From Microcyclospora pomicola (taxonomy: Eukaryota > Ascomycota > Dothideomycetes > Capnodiales): 64,000 nt of DNA. This document shows, piece after piece, positions 33,719-45,527 of the stretch. Position 1 is the first letter of the stretch, and each line of letters begins with the position of its first letter. The notes beneath the pieces are model-generated. The model was not told the origin of the DNA, made no database searches, and saw only the letters and a list, made by a program, of their open reading frames with translations. The position numbers were made by a program, and so were the translations under genes. Where the stretch lies: assembly GCA_002786065.1 (NCBI GenBank), contig NHNY01000008.1, positions 434,001 through 498,000 on the forward strand, written 5' to 3'.

Positions 33719-35810
33719 TCACAGACTCAACCTTTCATGTTCTGCTGAATCAGCAGAGGTAATCGTCCAATCCTTCCTGTCACTGTACATCTGCGGCGTG
33801 CCATTGTCCACAAACTCGAGCTGCGGAGTCTGTGCGCTGTTCTCGCCGCGAGGTACAGCCTTGTAGCTTCGGCGCTTCTTCACGCATACACTAGAGGTCG
33901 GGTATTAGCAAATGAGACGGGACTAAAGATCATCGACAAACTCACGTGATCAGGAGAAGCAGCAACAGCAGGAATGGTACACCAAGCCCGATGCTCAGGC
34001 CAAGGATGAGCTTCCTGTGGCTTCCGTGTACGGCATTGTCGACAGCGGTTCCAATCTCGCCGCCAATTCCGGGAGCCGTCGTTGTTGATGTCGGCGGTGG
34101 CGCCACGTACGAGACTGGGCTGCCGGAGGAGGCCGGCACGGTGAAAGCCTTATTGCCGAACGGTACTGCGCTTGTGACGGTGGCTTGAGTCGATGCCGGA
34201 AGCGATATGTCATCGGTGTCGAAGTCGGTAGGAACAACCGCGACATAGGTCAAGGTCTCCGTGGATTGTGATGTGTTCTGTAGGCTGGCTGGGCAATTGA
34301 GCAAACCTGTCGAGAGACAATTTACACCTGTATAGGTGAGCTCTGTTGTCGTTGTTATGGTCATCAAGACCATTATCAAGGTAAGCTCTGTGGTCACCCT
34401 CACGGTCGTCATATCTGTATCCCTTTTGTTGACGCCACTGTCCAAAATGGTCACCGTCTGTAACGTCTGCACCGTAGCAGCCGTCGGCGTCGACTTGAGG
34501 GCACAGACCGATGCCAGCTCCGTCGTCCATATTGGCACCGTGGTCGTAGCAACAGGTCCCCAGGTCTCGGAGTCCAAGTAGACTGTGGCTCCAGCAGCAG
34601 CGCCGAGAGCAATTTGAAATGACTGTACCACAGCTAGCTCACACTCGGTGTCTTCAGGTTGGATCGTGACATTTGTCACAAATTCGGCGAGATCAGCGAA
34701 GATCGCAACGTCGATGCCTCCTCCAACGCTGGGAAACGTGTGGCCGAAGAGCTCGAGGGAGAAAGTCGGCGTGCTGAGCTCTATACCGCTGTGTATCGAC
34801 AAACGTAGCGAAGCAGTAAACACAAACTCTGCGCTCTCGACGATGACTGGTAGGAACTCAAAACGGGCGCCATTACTGTGTGCAGTCAGTGGGCAGGACA
34901 TGTGCAGCACCTCGATGTAGGTGATGACTTACAACTCCACGCCAGATACATCTTTTCCAAACAGAGCGATATCAATGGCTAAGCCATCTTCAAATCGTAC
35001 ATGGAAGCCGCTGCTTAGATCAATTGAGGCCTGCGCATCGAGGATCAAGTCGACCGTAAGGGCGACACCAAGCTCCAGCTTTTCGGTGAGCCGGATACCA
35101 ACTGGGGATTTGGACGAGTATAAATTGAGGGTGTAAGTGGATCCAAGCGTAAGGGTGGTGTCGACGAGCATATATAGCTCGAGGTCATCGAAAGTGAAGC
35201 GAAGGTTAGCATCCGGCATGGTGGTAATGTTCCAAGCAAAGTCGTACTGGAAAGTAGGCAGCTCCAGAGAGTCGAATGAGAAGTTCTCCGCCATATCTTC
35301 AAGATAGTCTTCCCAATAGGCCTCGACACTGTTTGTAAAGTTTTGGACGTCGTCTTTGACCCCATCGATCGTTCGGTCGATGAGGTCAGTGATATTGGTG
35401 TCGCCTACGAAAGACAGATCCGCAGTTGCGAAGCCCTTGGCGTAGCAGAGTGTGCATATTATCGAGATGCTCTCGGAAATAGCGATATTGTTGTCAAGCT
35501 TCTGGTCAACGTTCCTGTTCGAAGTCAGGCTGTGCAGATCCGAGCACCATGAAAGAATACAAACTTACAGACTAAGCAGTACAGCTCCATCCCAACTGTG
35601 ATCGAGCGTGAAGTTTGTCGCATAGTCGGCATCGCGAGGAGCGAGCGATGCTACAGCAAGCTCGTGACGGACAGCATGTACAACATCTCTTGCCGACCCG
35701 CCTCGAGGAGCCCGTACAGTCACGCTTCGATCCGGAACACTGGCCATGGTGGTGAACACCAGCGCCGCCAAGATCAACATTGACCGTGTCAAGGACTTGA
35801 TTTGTGCCAT
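33719..35810 (-). CDS. Secreted, membrane-anchored cell-surface protein
   Basis: Predicted 641 aa in four exons: 35810-35569, 35514-34933, 34875-33946, 33890-33719. Introns are 54, 57 and 55 nt; the last has a CTAAT branch. Residues of about 5-24 are a signal peptide (LTRSMLILAALVFTTMAS). Then follow beta-rich repeats with N-glycosylation sites (NFT, NIT, NFS), resembling the fungal DUF7029/DUF7223-type surface proteins, a Thr/Ser-rich stalk (TTTTELTYTG; PPPTSTTTAPG), one membrane span (LILGLSIGLGVPFLLLLLLL) and a basic cytoplasmic tail, KKRRSYKAVPRG. It probably sits in the plasma membrane facing the wall. The domain name is tentative; the topology is clear. Confidence 0.78.
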
Positions 35811-37954
35811 GACTTGGTGTGTCGAAAAGAGTCAGTAGGGTGTGGAGAGGTATGAAAGAGCAATTGACCATCCAGCGAAATTGAAGACGGAGGGGCGTTG
35901 AGATGGCATTGCAGTATGGGCACTTCTCTTGAGCTCCGAACGTGCAGCAGCAGACAGTCTCAGCCTCGATGAATCCTCAGCCTTGTCCGACTGGTCCGCA
36001 GGATGGTCACCGGCTGGGACATGTGGGTCAGAGCCTTGCTCTGACCTCAAGCACTACTACACTGTGCAAGCTACCCTGTCGAGCGTGTGCTCAATCCCCA
36101 TGCCGACTCGACGCATTGGGCCATGAGGCTTGCAGAAGTGCTGATCAATGGGCATAAAGGTGCTCTGTGGCGCTGGCGAAGATGCAGGCCCTATCTAGAC
36201 CCAAGAACTAGTCCAGGCCCGAGTACGGCTTCATGGGTCGACGATGCACCTTTCCGGCTGTGCTTGACATGCAGTCTCCAACGTGATTCGCAGAACATTG
36301 AGGTGGCAAGGTTTCTGGCGCCCTGGAAGATCACTACTAATCATCACTCATGTAAGGGCGATACGGCACACCGCCTCATTAGAAGCAGCATGTCTGCCGG
36401 TCTTGACGTGCTTGATTGCGTTGGGTGTTACAGCGAGGCTGCCGGGGGAGATGGGGGCGGAATCGATGTTGTAGTCTGCAGGGAGCTTGATAAGAGTGCT
36501 CGGAGCTATAAGGAGGTACGTACCTCAGCTCCCGATACTGGGCAACATGGCGGTAGTACTGTGCTAGACCGCGCCAAGAAGCACGGGACTGGCCGCTGGC
36601 CATCTAAATATATCATTAGTCTATACCTTACCTTATACTGTACCTAGTAGCATTTCTCGTGAAAAGGTAACTTTTCTGCTCATCCTTTCAAAGCCTTGAG
36701 GTTAGATCTCGGAAGGTCACACATGACTGTGCTAAGTAGTGTCTACTTATGTTGGTATCTACAGCTACGCTCCGTGACCACAGACCCTCTCGTGGTCGCT
36801 GATACTGTGTACGAACACAAGTGAAGCTGATGTAGAACGGACGGATGCCCAAGTAGTATTCAGTCGCCTGTGGTTGCATATGGATGTTGCATATGCAGAT
36901 CCTGATCGTACTTAGTAGCGGAATCACTGCAGATTTCCACGTGTCGTCGACCAAGACGGGACCGATACTGATGACAGCAGTAAGGGTAGGTGCGATCACA
37001 TACCTTCTATCTCTCGACTGCTTCTGTCTTGGAGAGCGGGAGCAATTCTCAACGCGTGCTTGAGTGCGGCTCTTCGATCCAAGTGACAAGCGTGTGAACA
37101 ATCTCCTCGATGCTACCAATCGATCGGCGGTAGCCGATATTGCTGCATGTATAGGCAATCAGGCAAGCCGGCATTGACACGCTTTCTTGATGCTCATACT
37201 ACGTCTTGTTCAAACATTTCCGTATGTCGATCAGTCCATCGGGATTGAACTCTCATCCCACAAAGTTTCCGACATAGCACATCAGACCCGTATGACACAT
37301 CCCTAGTGTCGACCAGGATCGGGTCGCGACCCTGGTCTCGCGTAAGGCCGAAAAGCCACCAAGCTGATCGCAGCCGAGTTCCCATTTGGACTGTGTTGTT
37401 GTCGGTGTTGTTGCAGAAAGTAGACCTGTCGAGTTCTGTAGGAGTAAGGATATCTGCAGGGTGAGCTCCAGACCATTGAATTTCCTGTACATCAATCGGA
37501 TCTGTGGAGCACGCGTGATCATAGGCGACTGAGAATCGGGTATTTGGTGAGTTGTACAGGCCCTTTTATTTTTCTTCCAGCATTGGCAGCCTTGATCTGA
37601 CTCATAGAGATCAGACCTCGAGACTGCGAAATACTCGAGTGAAGACGAGTGGCGAAGTACACATGCCGAATATGTATCTCGAACCTACCTATGTGTTCTT
37701 TTTCGGATTCCCAGTATTGCAGACCTGAAGGGTCGATCATCTATATGCCTACGCGGGTCCGATCCTTCTATGCCATTACGTTCAGCATCCGGATCTCGGG
37801 GCGAAGTGCTAAGCTTGATTGCCACTGCCGGCCAGGAGTCCGGAAGTCAATGTGGTACACATATCGACGCAACGAAACTTGGGAGATATGGAACTGGAAG
37901 AAGCTTGTACGAAATCTCAATTCTCATAGCGGTCACCTGCCGCTATTGCATTCT
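35811..37954. other. Intergenic, 2.1 kb
   Basis: Holds the promoter of the surface-protein gene and the 3' side of the NmrA-like gene. A 186-codon plus-strand frame at 36087-36647 lacks coding composition and is not called. No repeat or mobile element recognised. Confidence 0.5.
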
Positions 37955-39024
37955 CTACAAGAAGCGGCGACCGTATTCCTCCAAAGTGGGCCCGTTGAAT
38001 TCATTCAGCGCGATTCTCCCCTCGCTTTCGTAGCCCCATTTGCCGCTGTCCCAGCGGTCCCAGTAACCCACTTTCGCCGGACCAAAGTTAGCTCCATCGG
38101 CCATCATCGCCTCGCGGTCCGATGCAGTCCAGGGTTTGACTTCGGCTTGTTTGCCGTTGAGTTTGGTGTAGAGATCGACCAGCTCCTGTCCCGTCGGCCA
38201 GAAAGTGACGGCAGAATACTGCTTGTTCTTGATAGTATGAGGGTCCGATGTCACGATCTGGGTGATGGCTGATGCGACGTGGTCCAATGCTCTACAGATA
38301 TCATAAGTACTTACACGGCTGACTCGCTGACGGACGTCGACGGGACTTACGTGATAGGAACCGAGTTCTGCATTTGCTTATCATTGGCCCACACCGTGTT
38401 GCCCTTCAAGGGGGCGCCAACGAAGCTGCGCAATGTCAGTATTCAGTGTCTCTTGAGATAAGCGACTCCGTGAGGACTCACCCAAACTCGAACCAATAGT
38501 TCTCGAATGCTCCAATGTACAGAGGAGTGATGCCGATCTTCAGCTCCTTGGCTTTGTTCCAGCCAGTGTGGATGAAGTTCAGCACCGGACCAAGCTGAGG
38601 GTCCTCGAAGTCCTTCGGCTCCCAGGTGGTCGAGTATGCCGATGGCATATACGTGACAAATTCGGGCGACTTAGCAAGAGCGCTCACGACGTTTGGCTCA
38701 TCTGGCAATGCTCCGAAGGCCACGGCGGAACTGCTATCGTGTCAGCGAGCGTGCTCGATAATTTTCGTAAATGATGGTGCGCGGAGAAACTCACATGAAG
38801 ACGTTGATGCCCTTGACGGCTTCCTCGATCTTCTCCGCCGGATCGTCAAAGTTGAGGATTCTGAGCTCAACATTGTTGCCCGCAGAGAAACCTTTAGCGG
38901 AGCTTCCTTCACGATGAAAGATGACGAGCTTGATTTGTCCCTGTTCCGCCGCCTTGACAAGCAGTCTCGCGGTGGGGGCGCCAACATTGCCGTTAACGCC
39001 TGCGATACCGACAGTGTGAACCAT
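37955..39024 (-). CDS. NmrA-like NAD(P)-binding reductase family protein
   Basis: Predicted 296 aa, four exons: 39024-38795, 38730-38482, 38425-38351, 38291-37955, all introns 56-64 nt. Opens with the Rossmann glycine motif VGIAGVNGNVGAPTARLL (GxxGxxG). Then come AVKGINVFISAVAFGA, the NmrA/isoflavone-reductase style substrate region (FVTYMPSAYSTTWEP) and a C-terminal part ending NEFNGPTLEEYGRRFL. Such proteins are either redox sensors like NmrA or NAD(P)H reductases in aromatic and secondary metabolism. The family Tyr/Lys catalytic pair is not evident to me. It is transcribed away from an amidohydrolase gene with 773 bp between, suggesting coregulation. Confidence 0.85.
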
Positions 39025-39797
39025 CTTGCTATTCGTGATGGTTGTGTTTTGAAAAGCCTGAGAGACGGTCTGCTGATGTGGAGATATAATTGTTGGTCTT
39101 TACAATGCTCGACTGACTGTTACGACTGTTGATGTCCATCTCAATCACAGTAGAGAAGACCTGACGGTTTATTATAGTCCTCCATTCGCAGTCTGAGTCG
39201 TGGACTGGACCACATCATGACCGTGATTTTTAAGCCGCGACACGGCAGATTATCAATCTTTGGCTGGATCATTGATCCTCAGACCGTGCCGTTGTCAAGA
39301 TGGCGAGCACTGGCTGTGCATCAAGACACTCACCCAGCTGCACATCCCGTCATGAAAAGGAAGTTGGCGGGACGTTGATTGCGCCAAATCCCTCAGGAGC
39401 AGCTTATCAAGCATCTGAACCCTGCAAATGGAATACGCCAATCGGCGGCGGGCGCGAGCGCGCATCTGAATCAAGGTTGGGGAGAACTCCTGCTTCCATC
39501 AACGCCACCATGTCATGCATCTTAATAATGTAACAGGACTTCAGGTTGTAACTCAGTTCGAGCAAGATGATTCCAAACTCGATGTTCCCAAGGTTTGGGC
39601 CACTATATCATCCCGCGGGCATACAGATGCTACAGCCAACAGCATAATGTCGCACTCGCACGGTGCTGAGTCGAGCTTCATGCTGTGCCACATGTATGGA
39701 CGTGGCCGGCTTGGGGTCGCAGCAGGTCTTAAACCCATCCACTTCCCTGGCCAAACTCCAACATCTCCAAGCAACTTCGCCGTTCTCTACATCCATC
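39025..39797. promoter_or_regulatory. Shared divergent promoter region, NmrA-like/amidohydrolase
   Basis: 773 bp between two start codons facing away from each other. It probably carries control sites for both. No specific transcription-factor site is assigned. In-frame codons upstream of the amidohydrolase Met lack family similarity and are taken as leader. Confidence 0.45.
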
Positions 39798-40772
39798 ATG
39801 GCCGGGAAAATCGATGTCCATATCCACGCTCTGCCGGATTTCTTCAAGAAGCCGCTGATCGACCTAGGCGCCGAGGCTGCTGGAATTCCCATCGTGGAGT
39901 TCTCGCTCGAAGAGACCAAACGCACAATGTCTAAGCTGGGAACTGCTACCGCTATGCTGTCCCTCAGTGCTCCAGGCCCAGAAATCGTTTCGAGTCGCGA
40001 TGAAGCGCGGCAACTCGCTCGTCGGTACAACGAGTGGGCTGCCGACCTCGTGCGAGATCAGCCATCGCAATTTGGTTTCTTCGCTGCGGTTCCGGGGCTG
40101 CACGACACTGAGGGCGTCATCGAAGAGATCCGGTACGCATTTGACGAGCTCCATGCCGACGGTGTGTGTCTCTTCACCTCGTACGATGGCAAATACCTAG
40201 GCGAACCCGAATTTGAAGCCGTCTGGAAGGAGTTGAACGAGCGCAGTGCCGTCGTCTTCATCCACCCGACTCTACACAAGGGCACTTCCCTTGTGTCCAA
40301 CACCCTGCAGCCGGCGGCCTTCGACTTCGCCCATGAGACCGGACGCACCGCAGCACATCTGATCATGTCCGGAAGGAAGAGACAATTCCCAGCCGCCAGG
40401 ATCATCCTTTCTCATGGTGGTGGCACTTTGCCGTGGCTGTCAGAACGACTGGCCATGCTCGAGACGAATGTTTTCAAGGATACTCTGGAGAAGCAGTCTC
40501 CCCAGACGCAAGCCCTCATCATCGCCGACGCAAAATCGTTCTACTTCGATCTTGCACTGGCTGGCACGGCGAATATTTTGGACTCACTGCTCAAGTGGGC
40601 GCCGGCGGACCACATCCTGTTCGGATCAGATTCACCTTACGCAACTGTCGAAGCCGAGTACAACACCAGTCAGCTCGAGAAGTATCTCAATGAGAATGCC
40701 TTCGCATCCCACGCCAAACATGGATACTATACAGGCAATGGTCTCGAACTCTTCCCACGCCTGAGGCAGTAA
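39798..40772 (+). CDS. Amidohydrolase-2 family decarboxylase-like enzyme
   Basis: Predicted 324-aa TIM-barrel metal enzyme of the ACMSD-like amidohydrolase group, which includes gamma-resorcylate and 6-methylsalicylate decarboxylases. Residues 3-10 give the first metal motif, KIDVHIHA (HxH). HPTLHKGTS near residue 156 supplies the next His. ILSHGGGTLPWL near 205 is the family barrel-strand His, and FGSDSPYA near 275 carries the conserved metal-binding Asp. No intron. The start at MAGKIDVHIHA matches family N-termini. With its neighbours it could decarboxylate or hydrolyse an aromatic acid or lactone; the substrate is inference. Confidence 0.87.
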   Translation: MAGKIDVHIHALPDFFKKPLIDLGAEAAGIPIVEFSLEETKRTMSKLGTATAMLSLSAPGPEIVSSRDEARQLARRYNEWAADLVRDQPSQFGFFAAVPGLHDTEGVIEEIRYAFDELHADGVCLFTSYDGKYLGEPEFEAVWKELNERSAVVFIHPTLHKGTSLVSNTLQPAAFDFAHETGRTAAHLIMSGRKRQFPAARIILSHGGGTLPWLSERLAMLETNVFKDTLEKQSPQTQALIIADAKSFYFDLALAGTANILDSLLKWAPADHILFGSDSPYATVEAEYNTSQLEKYLNENAFASHAKHGYYTGNGLELFPRLRQ

Positions 40773-41594
40773 GGCAGGATGTGATGGTCTGCCTGACTTG
40801 GAATATTTTGGAGGGACCAATAGTCTTGCGTCTCGAGAAAGATCGCCATTCCGGTGGCTAAGCACGTTATGTTCATGCTACTATAGTTTTGGAGCTAGAT
40901 GAGGTATGCTAAAGCATTCAATAAGATCCCAGTTCCAGATGCATAATTCATGATGGAGGTTCTGGGTTGCACGTCTTACTTGGTACAGAAAAGACGAGCT
41001 TTAGCTCCATATTACTGTCATCATCTGTATTGGGCGAGCTCAGCGACAGAGTATCTGTCTCCATCTATACCGTCATTTAGGACAAGTCAGTAGCCTAGCA
41101 GCAGCGCAGCTGAGTCCATTATACTCCTTGCGTGCTGACTGCAGCCGCTGGCTATGGCGATCCTTCTGGACGGTCATGTAGTCCGGTAGGACGTAAGCAG
41201 TCCCCTACGATTCTCGGAGTGAACAGTCAACAAAGCCCGCTCTGCTTCTCGATTAACCCATCATGAATTCGAGATCAAATGCACCGTGAACTACTCAGAA
41301 CCTGCCTTCTATCATATAAAACACATTGTATGCGCAGGCGAAACATGTTTGGAGATATGCAGTGGTCATGCAAGCATCATGTGGCACGCCATGACATCAG
41401 GACGTCCGCGACGAACGCTGACAGCTCAGGTGGCATTGGTTTTGTACATAGGATATGAACATGACATGCTCGTCTACCTTACCTTGCAAATGAACAGCAT
41501 TTTTCACTCTATATCATAAGAATCTAGAACCTCGGAACTATTCATGTTCCAAAACAGATTGAGAGTAGGATTATTGAACCACAGCAAACGCAAC
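40773..41594. other. Intergenic
   Basis: About 820 bp, no gene supported. A 77-codon plus-strand frame at 41286-41519 has no supporting feature. Confidence 0.55.
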
Positions 41595-42190
41595 ATGTCG
41601 AGCATCACCGGCCGCCAGCTGAGCGCGAACGAGAAGACGGTCATCGAGGAGGTATTGTCGTTATATCAGCTGAAGCCAACTGGTATGTACACGAGAGTAT
41701 AGTACCAAGCATATCACACACGTCTAACACGATCTCAGACGCTTCATACTCCCACTACCGCACAGATGCCGTCTTCCACGACCCAGTGTCCATCGCGAAG
41801 GGGCTCGAAAGCATCAAGTCTCAGTTCAACGGCATGCCGAAGCTGTTCTCGAGCTCGACCACGCAAAAGTGCGAAGTGCTCGATCCATCCACGGCGACGG
41901 AGCAGTCGAACAACGCCAGCACGCATCGCGGCGAGGGTGGCAATATCGTGCTGGATCTCACGCAGCACTACATCTTCAAGGGCGACAAGACGCCCGAGAA
42001 GACGCTGAATTCCAAGATCACGCTGAAGCTGGATCAGGATGGAATGATTGAGCATCATGAGGAGGAGTGGGATCACCAGCCGAATAAGACTGGAGAGGAT
42101 GGGTTCATGGGCAAGATTCAGGAGTGGAGGAAGAAGGCGAGTGCGAAGATGGTCGAGGCGGGGGTTTCTAGTGATCCGAAGAAGATCTGA
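41595..42190 (+). CDS. NTF2-like/SnoaL-fold protein, 179 aa
   Basis: Two exons (41595-41682, 41739-42190) with a 56-nt intron (GTATGT donor, CTAAC branch, CTCAG acceptor) joining PT-DASYSHYRTD. The pattern is that of small cone-shaped NTF2-like domains: helix (EKTVIEEVLSLYQLK), YRTDAVFHDPVSIAKG, then alternating beta strands (NIVLDLTQHYIFKGD; KITLKLDQDGMIEHHEEEWD). Fungal members are often conserved hypotheticals, some of them isomerases or cyclases in metabolism. The C-terminus is a basic helix. It lies 0.8 kb from the amidohydrolase on the same strand and may belong to the same small catabolic group. Confidence 0.75.
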
Positions 42191-42857
42191 TTGTATGTTA
42201 CTTATCCTGTTGTCATTTGAACAAATGCATCTAGTTGAACTCGAGGTGGAAGTGAATTGCAGAGCTGGTGGATGTAGCGAGTCTCGTCCCTGCATGATAC
42301 CTCCAATCTTTAATGCTAGGAACAATCAGTATCTTGGTATGCAAGCATAATGGTTCATTGTACTGTCTGAACCACATGATACCAGAGTTGTTCATGCCAA
42401 TGGAACGTCGATACGCAGATGTCGATTTCGTCTGGCCAAGGTGTGCCAACCACTAGTCACGCACTCATATGGTTTCGGTGGTCAGCTTGTTACGCTCGAC
42501 TCCGCGCTCTGCCATGATTCAACGCATAGTCAGGGGATCTGTTCACTCTCGGCACTGATGCTGGTAAAAAGGTGGTGAAGTCTACTCGTTGTCAATGCCG
42601 AGATCGACAGGGTTCAGCCCCCACGCTGCGATGACGAACATGGCCAGTGCACGACCTGTGACTTCACTGGACACGCGACACGCAGCCAGCTCCAAGCTTC
42701 TACCACGACTATAGAACATCTTCGAAGGCTCACTCCTCTTCTGCTTCTTCTTCCTTGTACACCCAACATCACCTCTTCAAGTCAACATCTCCGTCCATCC
42801 AAAGAAACACTCATTTTCTCTCTCACAACCCTTCATCCACACACATACCTCGCAAAC
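42191..42857. other. Intergenic, leader of RTC3
   Basis: About 670 bp. From about 42715 to the ATG the sequence is strongly C/T-rich with almost no G, a pyrimidine-rich 5' leader typical of highly expressed fungal genes. Confidence 0.55.
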
Positions 42858-43372
42858 ATGGTTCGCGGCAACGACTCCACCACCAAGGTCCACTACAAGG
42901 GCTCGGAGGACGACTTCATTGTCATGGTCGACTCGGCCCAAGCTGTGCAAGACTGGAAGGGAGATAGGACCATCCCGCTCGCACAGGTTGTCAGCGGGTG
43001 GAAGGTCTTTGTCACTCACAAGTGAGTCTTGGCGTTTGTTGCATTGCAGGAGCACAATCTGTGCAAGCCGCCTGCATCGTGGCTAGAGCACGCATGCTGA
43101 CCACGGTTATGATCAACCAGGCACGGCACACAGGGTATCCTTGACACTGCCTCGAAGGGCGCTTTGGAGAGCGAGTTTGGAACAAGCAAGGAAGACGACG
43201 TTGTGCAGCTCATCCTGGAGAAGGGGACAGTACAGGAGTCGGAGGTATGCCTAACTATGCTAAATCACCTCATACAACATACGGAGCAACTTGCTGACTT
43301 GTGGCGTCATGACAGAACCCCGGACGTGGCGGCTCCAAGAACGACTCCAAGGGTGGTATGCTATCACACTAG
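42858..43372 (+). CDS. RTC3: Rtc3-like protein with SBDS N-terminal fold
   Basis: Predicted 114 aa (yeast Rtc3 is 111), a stand-alone version of the SBDS/Sdo1 N-terminal domain linked to RNA metabolism and stress. Three exons: 42858-43021, 43121-43244, 43316-43372. Family landmarks are TKVHYKGSEDDFIVMVDS, the basic strand VVSGWKVFVTHKHGTQGILD and the C-terminal ESEFGTSKEDDVVQLILEKG. Frame is kept across introns of 99 and 71 nt. The last exon encodes a short Gly/Ser/Lys tail ending MLSH. The pyrimidine-rich leader suggests strong expression. Confidence 0.88.
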
Positions 43373-44311
43373 AGCCTTCCACGTTGAAGAGTCGGTGTGG
43401 GACGACACTCGCAAGATATTATGAAGATATGAAACATTGATGCTGGACGTCAGCGGAGATGAGGCGACCACAATGAATGGAAGCTTTGAGCGAATGCCTC
43501 TCATCGGTTCAGGTCAACAGCTTGACGACCTGGCTCGAGCAGAAATGCTGAGCTTACATAGGCGTTAGCACATTATGTGATTACTCCCAATCTACTGTTG
43601 CCAAGTACATGGACTCATCGTGCATCGTGGCTGATCAACGGTTGTGATGAATGTGAAAGATAGCCATGCCATTTCAACGGACACACCGCCTGGCATTCCA
43701 CAATGATGAATGTGGAGCGCAAATATGATGCATCAACCCCGCCATTTCACATTCGCCGGAATTCTTCCACGACCAAGAAATGCAGGTACTCATGCAGCAC
43801 GCCCAGACTTCTGCAAACACGAAGACTCGCACAGCATCAATGTCGAGAAGAACGTGAATGTTTGAGAGTCGAACGACCATTACTCGTGGAGAATAAATGG
43901 ATAAGAGACTGAAGGGTAGGTAATGAATGCCGGCCAGGTGTTTCAAGAAACGCGGAGTTCACGCGGGGTCATTGGCTGACACGTGCCGTTTCGTCATTGA
44001 CGCGCCAAGACTGTTTACCTCGTTGCTAGGTCGGACAGCTGAGCGGCAACGACCTACAAAACTGTCAGGCGAGATCGAAGCCACCGCTATTCTTGCACTT
44101 CACATCGAGTCCCTTATTCAGACATCTTCAAAAGAGCTCATAAAGACCCCGAAGCACATTCATATTCCACCGACTCGCCGGTTCTAAGCACATTCGAAGC
44201 TCGCCACCACTCGAACTACTCCCTACGACTGTCATTCTCCCTGATCACGCGAGCATTGCCACGCCATCTCTCTCAGCTTTGCCTACACTCTTCTCGTCTT
44301 CACCATTAAAC
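43373..44311. other. Intergenic, promoter of the E2 gene
   Basis: About 940 bp. No gene supported. A forkhead-like site and an E2F-like GGCGCG lie near 44000, see separate entry. Confidence 0.55.
44000..44018. promoter_or_regulatory. Candidate cell-cycle sites upstream of the UBE2C-type gene
   Basis: TGTTTAC (44012-44018) is the reverse of the forkhead core GTAAACA. ACGCGCCAAG (44000-44009) resembles E2F/MBF-type elements. Both lie about 300 bp before the start codon of a cell-cycle E2. Short motifs occur by chance, so this is a suggestion only. Confidence 0.22.
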
Positions 44312-45108
44312 ATGGCGAACAGAATGGACATGATGAACCCGACCATGGCCACCACGCCGTCCGTCAGCCAGCCCGCCAAAAGCATCGGGGCAACTGCTCG
44401 CGCAGTCAATAACGGCAGCGTCATCAAACGGTACATCTCCCTCAGCAGCATCCCCATCGAATTGCCTCCACCCTTCCCAATCGACTCAGCCGACCAAAGA
44501 CCCTCCACTAACCTCTCGAACCCTCTAGTCTCCAATCCGAGCTCATGCAGTTAATGTCCTCTCCCACGCCCGGCCTCTCCGCCTTCCCGACCTCCGACAT
44601 GACCAAATGGAATGCCACCATCCTCGGTCCCAGCGACACGCCCTACGCCGGCCTGACCTTCAAGCTGACGCTCGCCTACCCGGCCAACTACCCCTACGCC
44701 CCGCCCGAAGTCCTCTTCAAGACGCCCATCTACCACCCCAACGTCGACATGAGCGGCCGCATCTGCTTGGATATCCTCAAGCCCGGCGGAGCGGGGAAGG
44801 AGGGCGCGTGGGCCGCGGCGCTGAATACTGGCAGCGTGTTGTTGAGTATTCAGAGCTTGCTGGGGGAGCCGAATAAGTAAGTACTGAATTGCGTGGGACG
44901 GTGTTGTGTCACGTCGGGGCGGGGGAGTGATATGTCCATACCACGACGGGCTCACTTATAGACCATACGCTGACTCTCGATCGTTGTGCACAGTGCCTCA
45001 CCGCTCAACGGCGAAGCCGCGCTGCTCTGGGACCGTGACCAAGCAGAGTACAAGCTCAAGGTGCTGGCGCGCCACCAGGAGCCGGCCGACATGGACGACA
45101 GTGCGTGA
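44312..45108 (+). CDS. ubc11: Ubiquitin-conjugating enzyme E2, UBE2C/Ubc11 type
   Basis: Predicted 193-aa E2 that works with the anaphase-promoting complex. Exons 44312-44430, 44529-44876, 44994-45108. A 40-residue disordered N-terminus precedes VIKRLQSELMQLM. The UBC core has YPYAPPEVLFKTPIYHPNVD and active-site Cys in GRICLDIL, followed by SVLLSIQSLLGEPN. UBE2C is distinguished by the AFP-D-KW pattern (GLSAFPTSDMTKWNATI), seen here. A five-residue insertion (GGAGK) after LDILKP is unusual compared with human UBE2C. The C-terminus ends PADMDDSA, acidic and longer than in human. Confidence 0.9.
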
Positions 45109-45527
45109 AGTAGATGCTTGGGCTTCGTGACTGTCTGAAGCATTTAGCGGTCTGCGGATAGAGGAGTTTCGCATGGATGCTATGGTTCCGACCTTGTTTC
45201 GTCAAGCCTATTGGTTTTAGCTGGATGCATTACGGCGCGGCATTGCACGGTGTGGGGGCGTTCTGTCTTTTACATCAAGATGTTTGGTATGCACTATCAC
45301 CGAGAATCAAGAGTCTACATACAATGAAGATCGAGGTGTGGAATTCCTATATGATTTGATCTTTGATCATGTCTCCTATTGCATGGCAGTCAACGCTGCT
45401 TTGATTGCTTTCTATGGGGTCTGATCTGATTCGCCTCTCTGCATCGCTCTCCGCCCTGTTCGTGCCAGCACCTCGTGGACTGTGTTTTCGCATCACGGTG
45501 TAAGTGTTCCATCCTCATACATCTCCC
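45109..45527. other. Intergenic between convergent 3' ends
   Basis: About 420 bp separating the 3' ends of the E2 and the kinase-like gene. No gene supported. Confidence 0.6.

Noticed and set aside
36087-36647. 186-codon plus-strand frame
   Set aside because: No family look, uneven composition, no leader or splice support, in a region with other empty frames.
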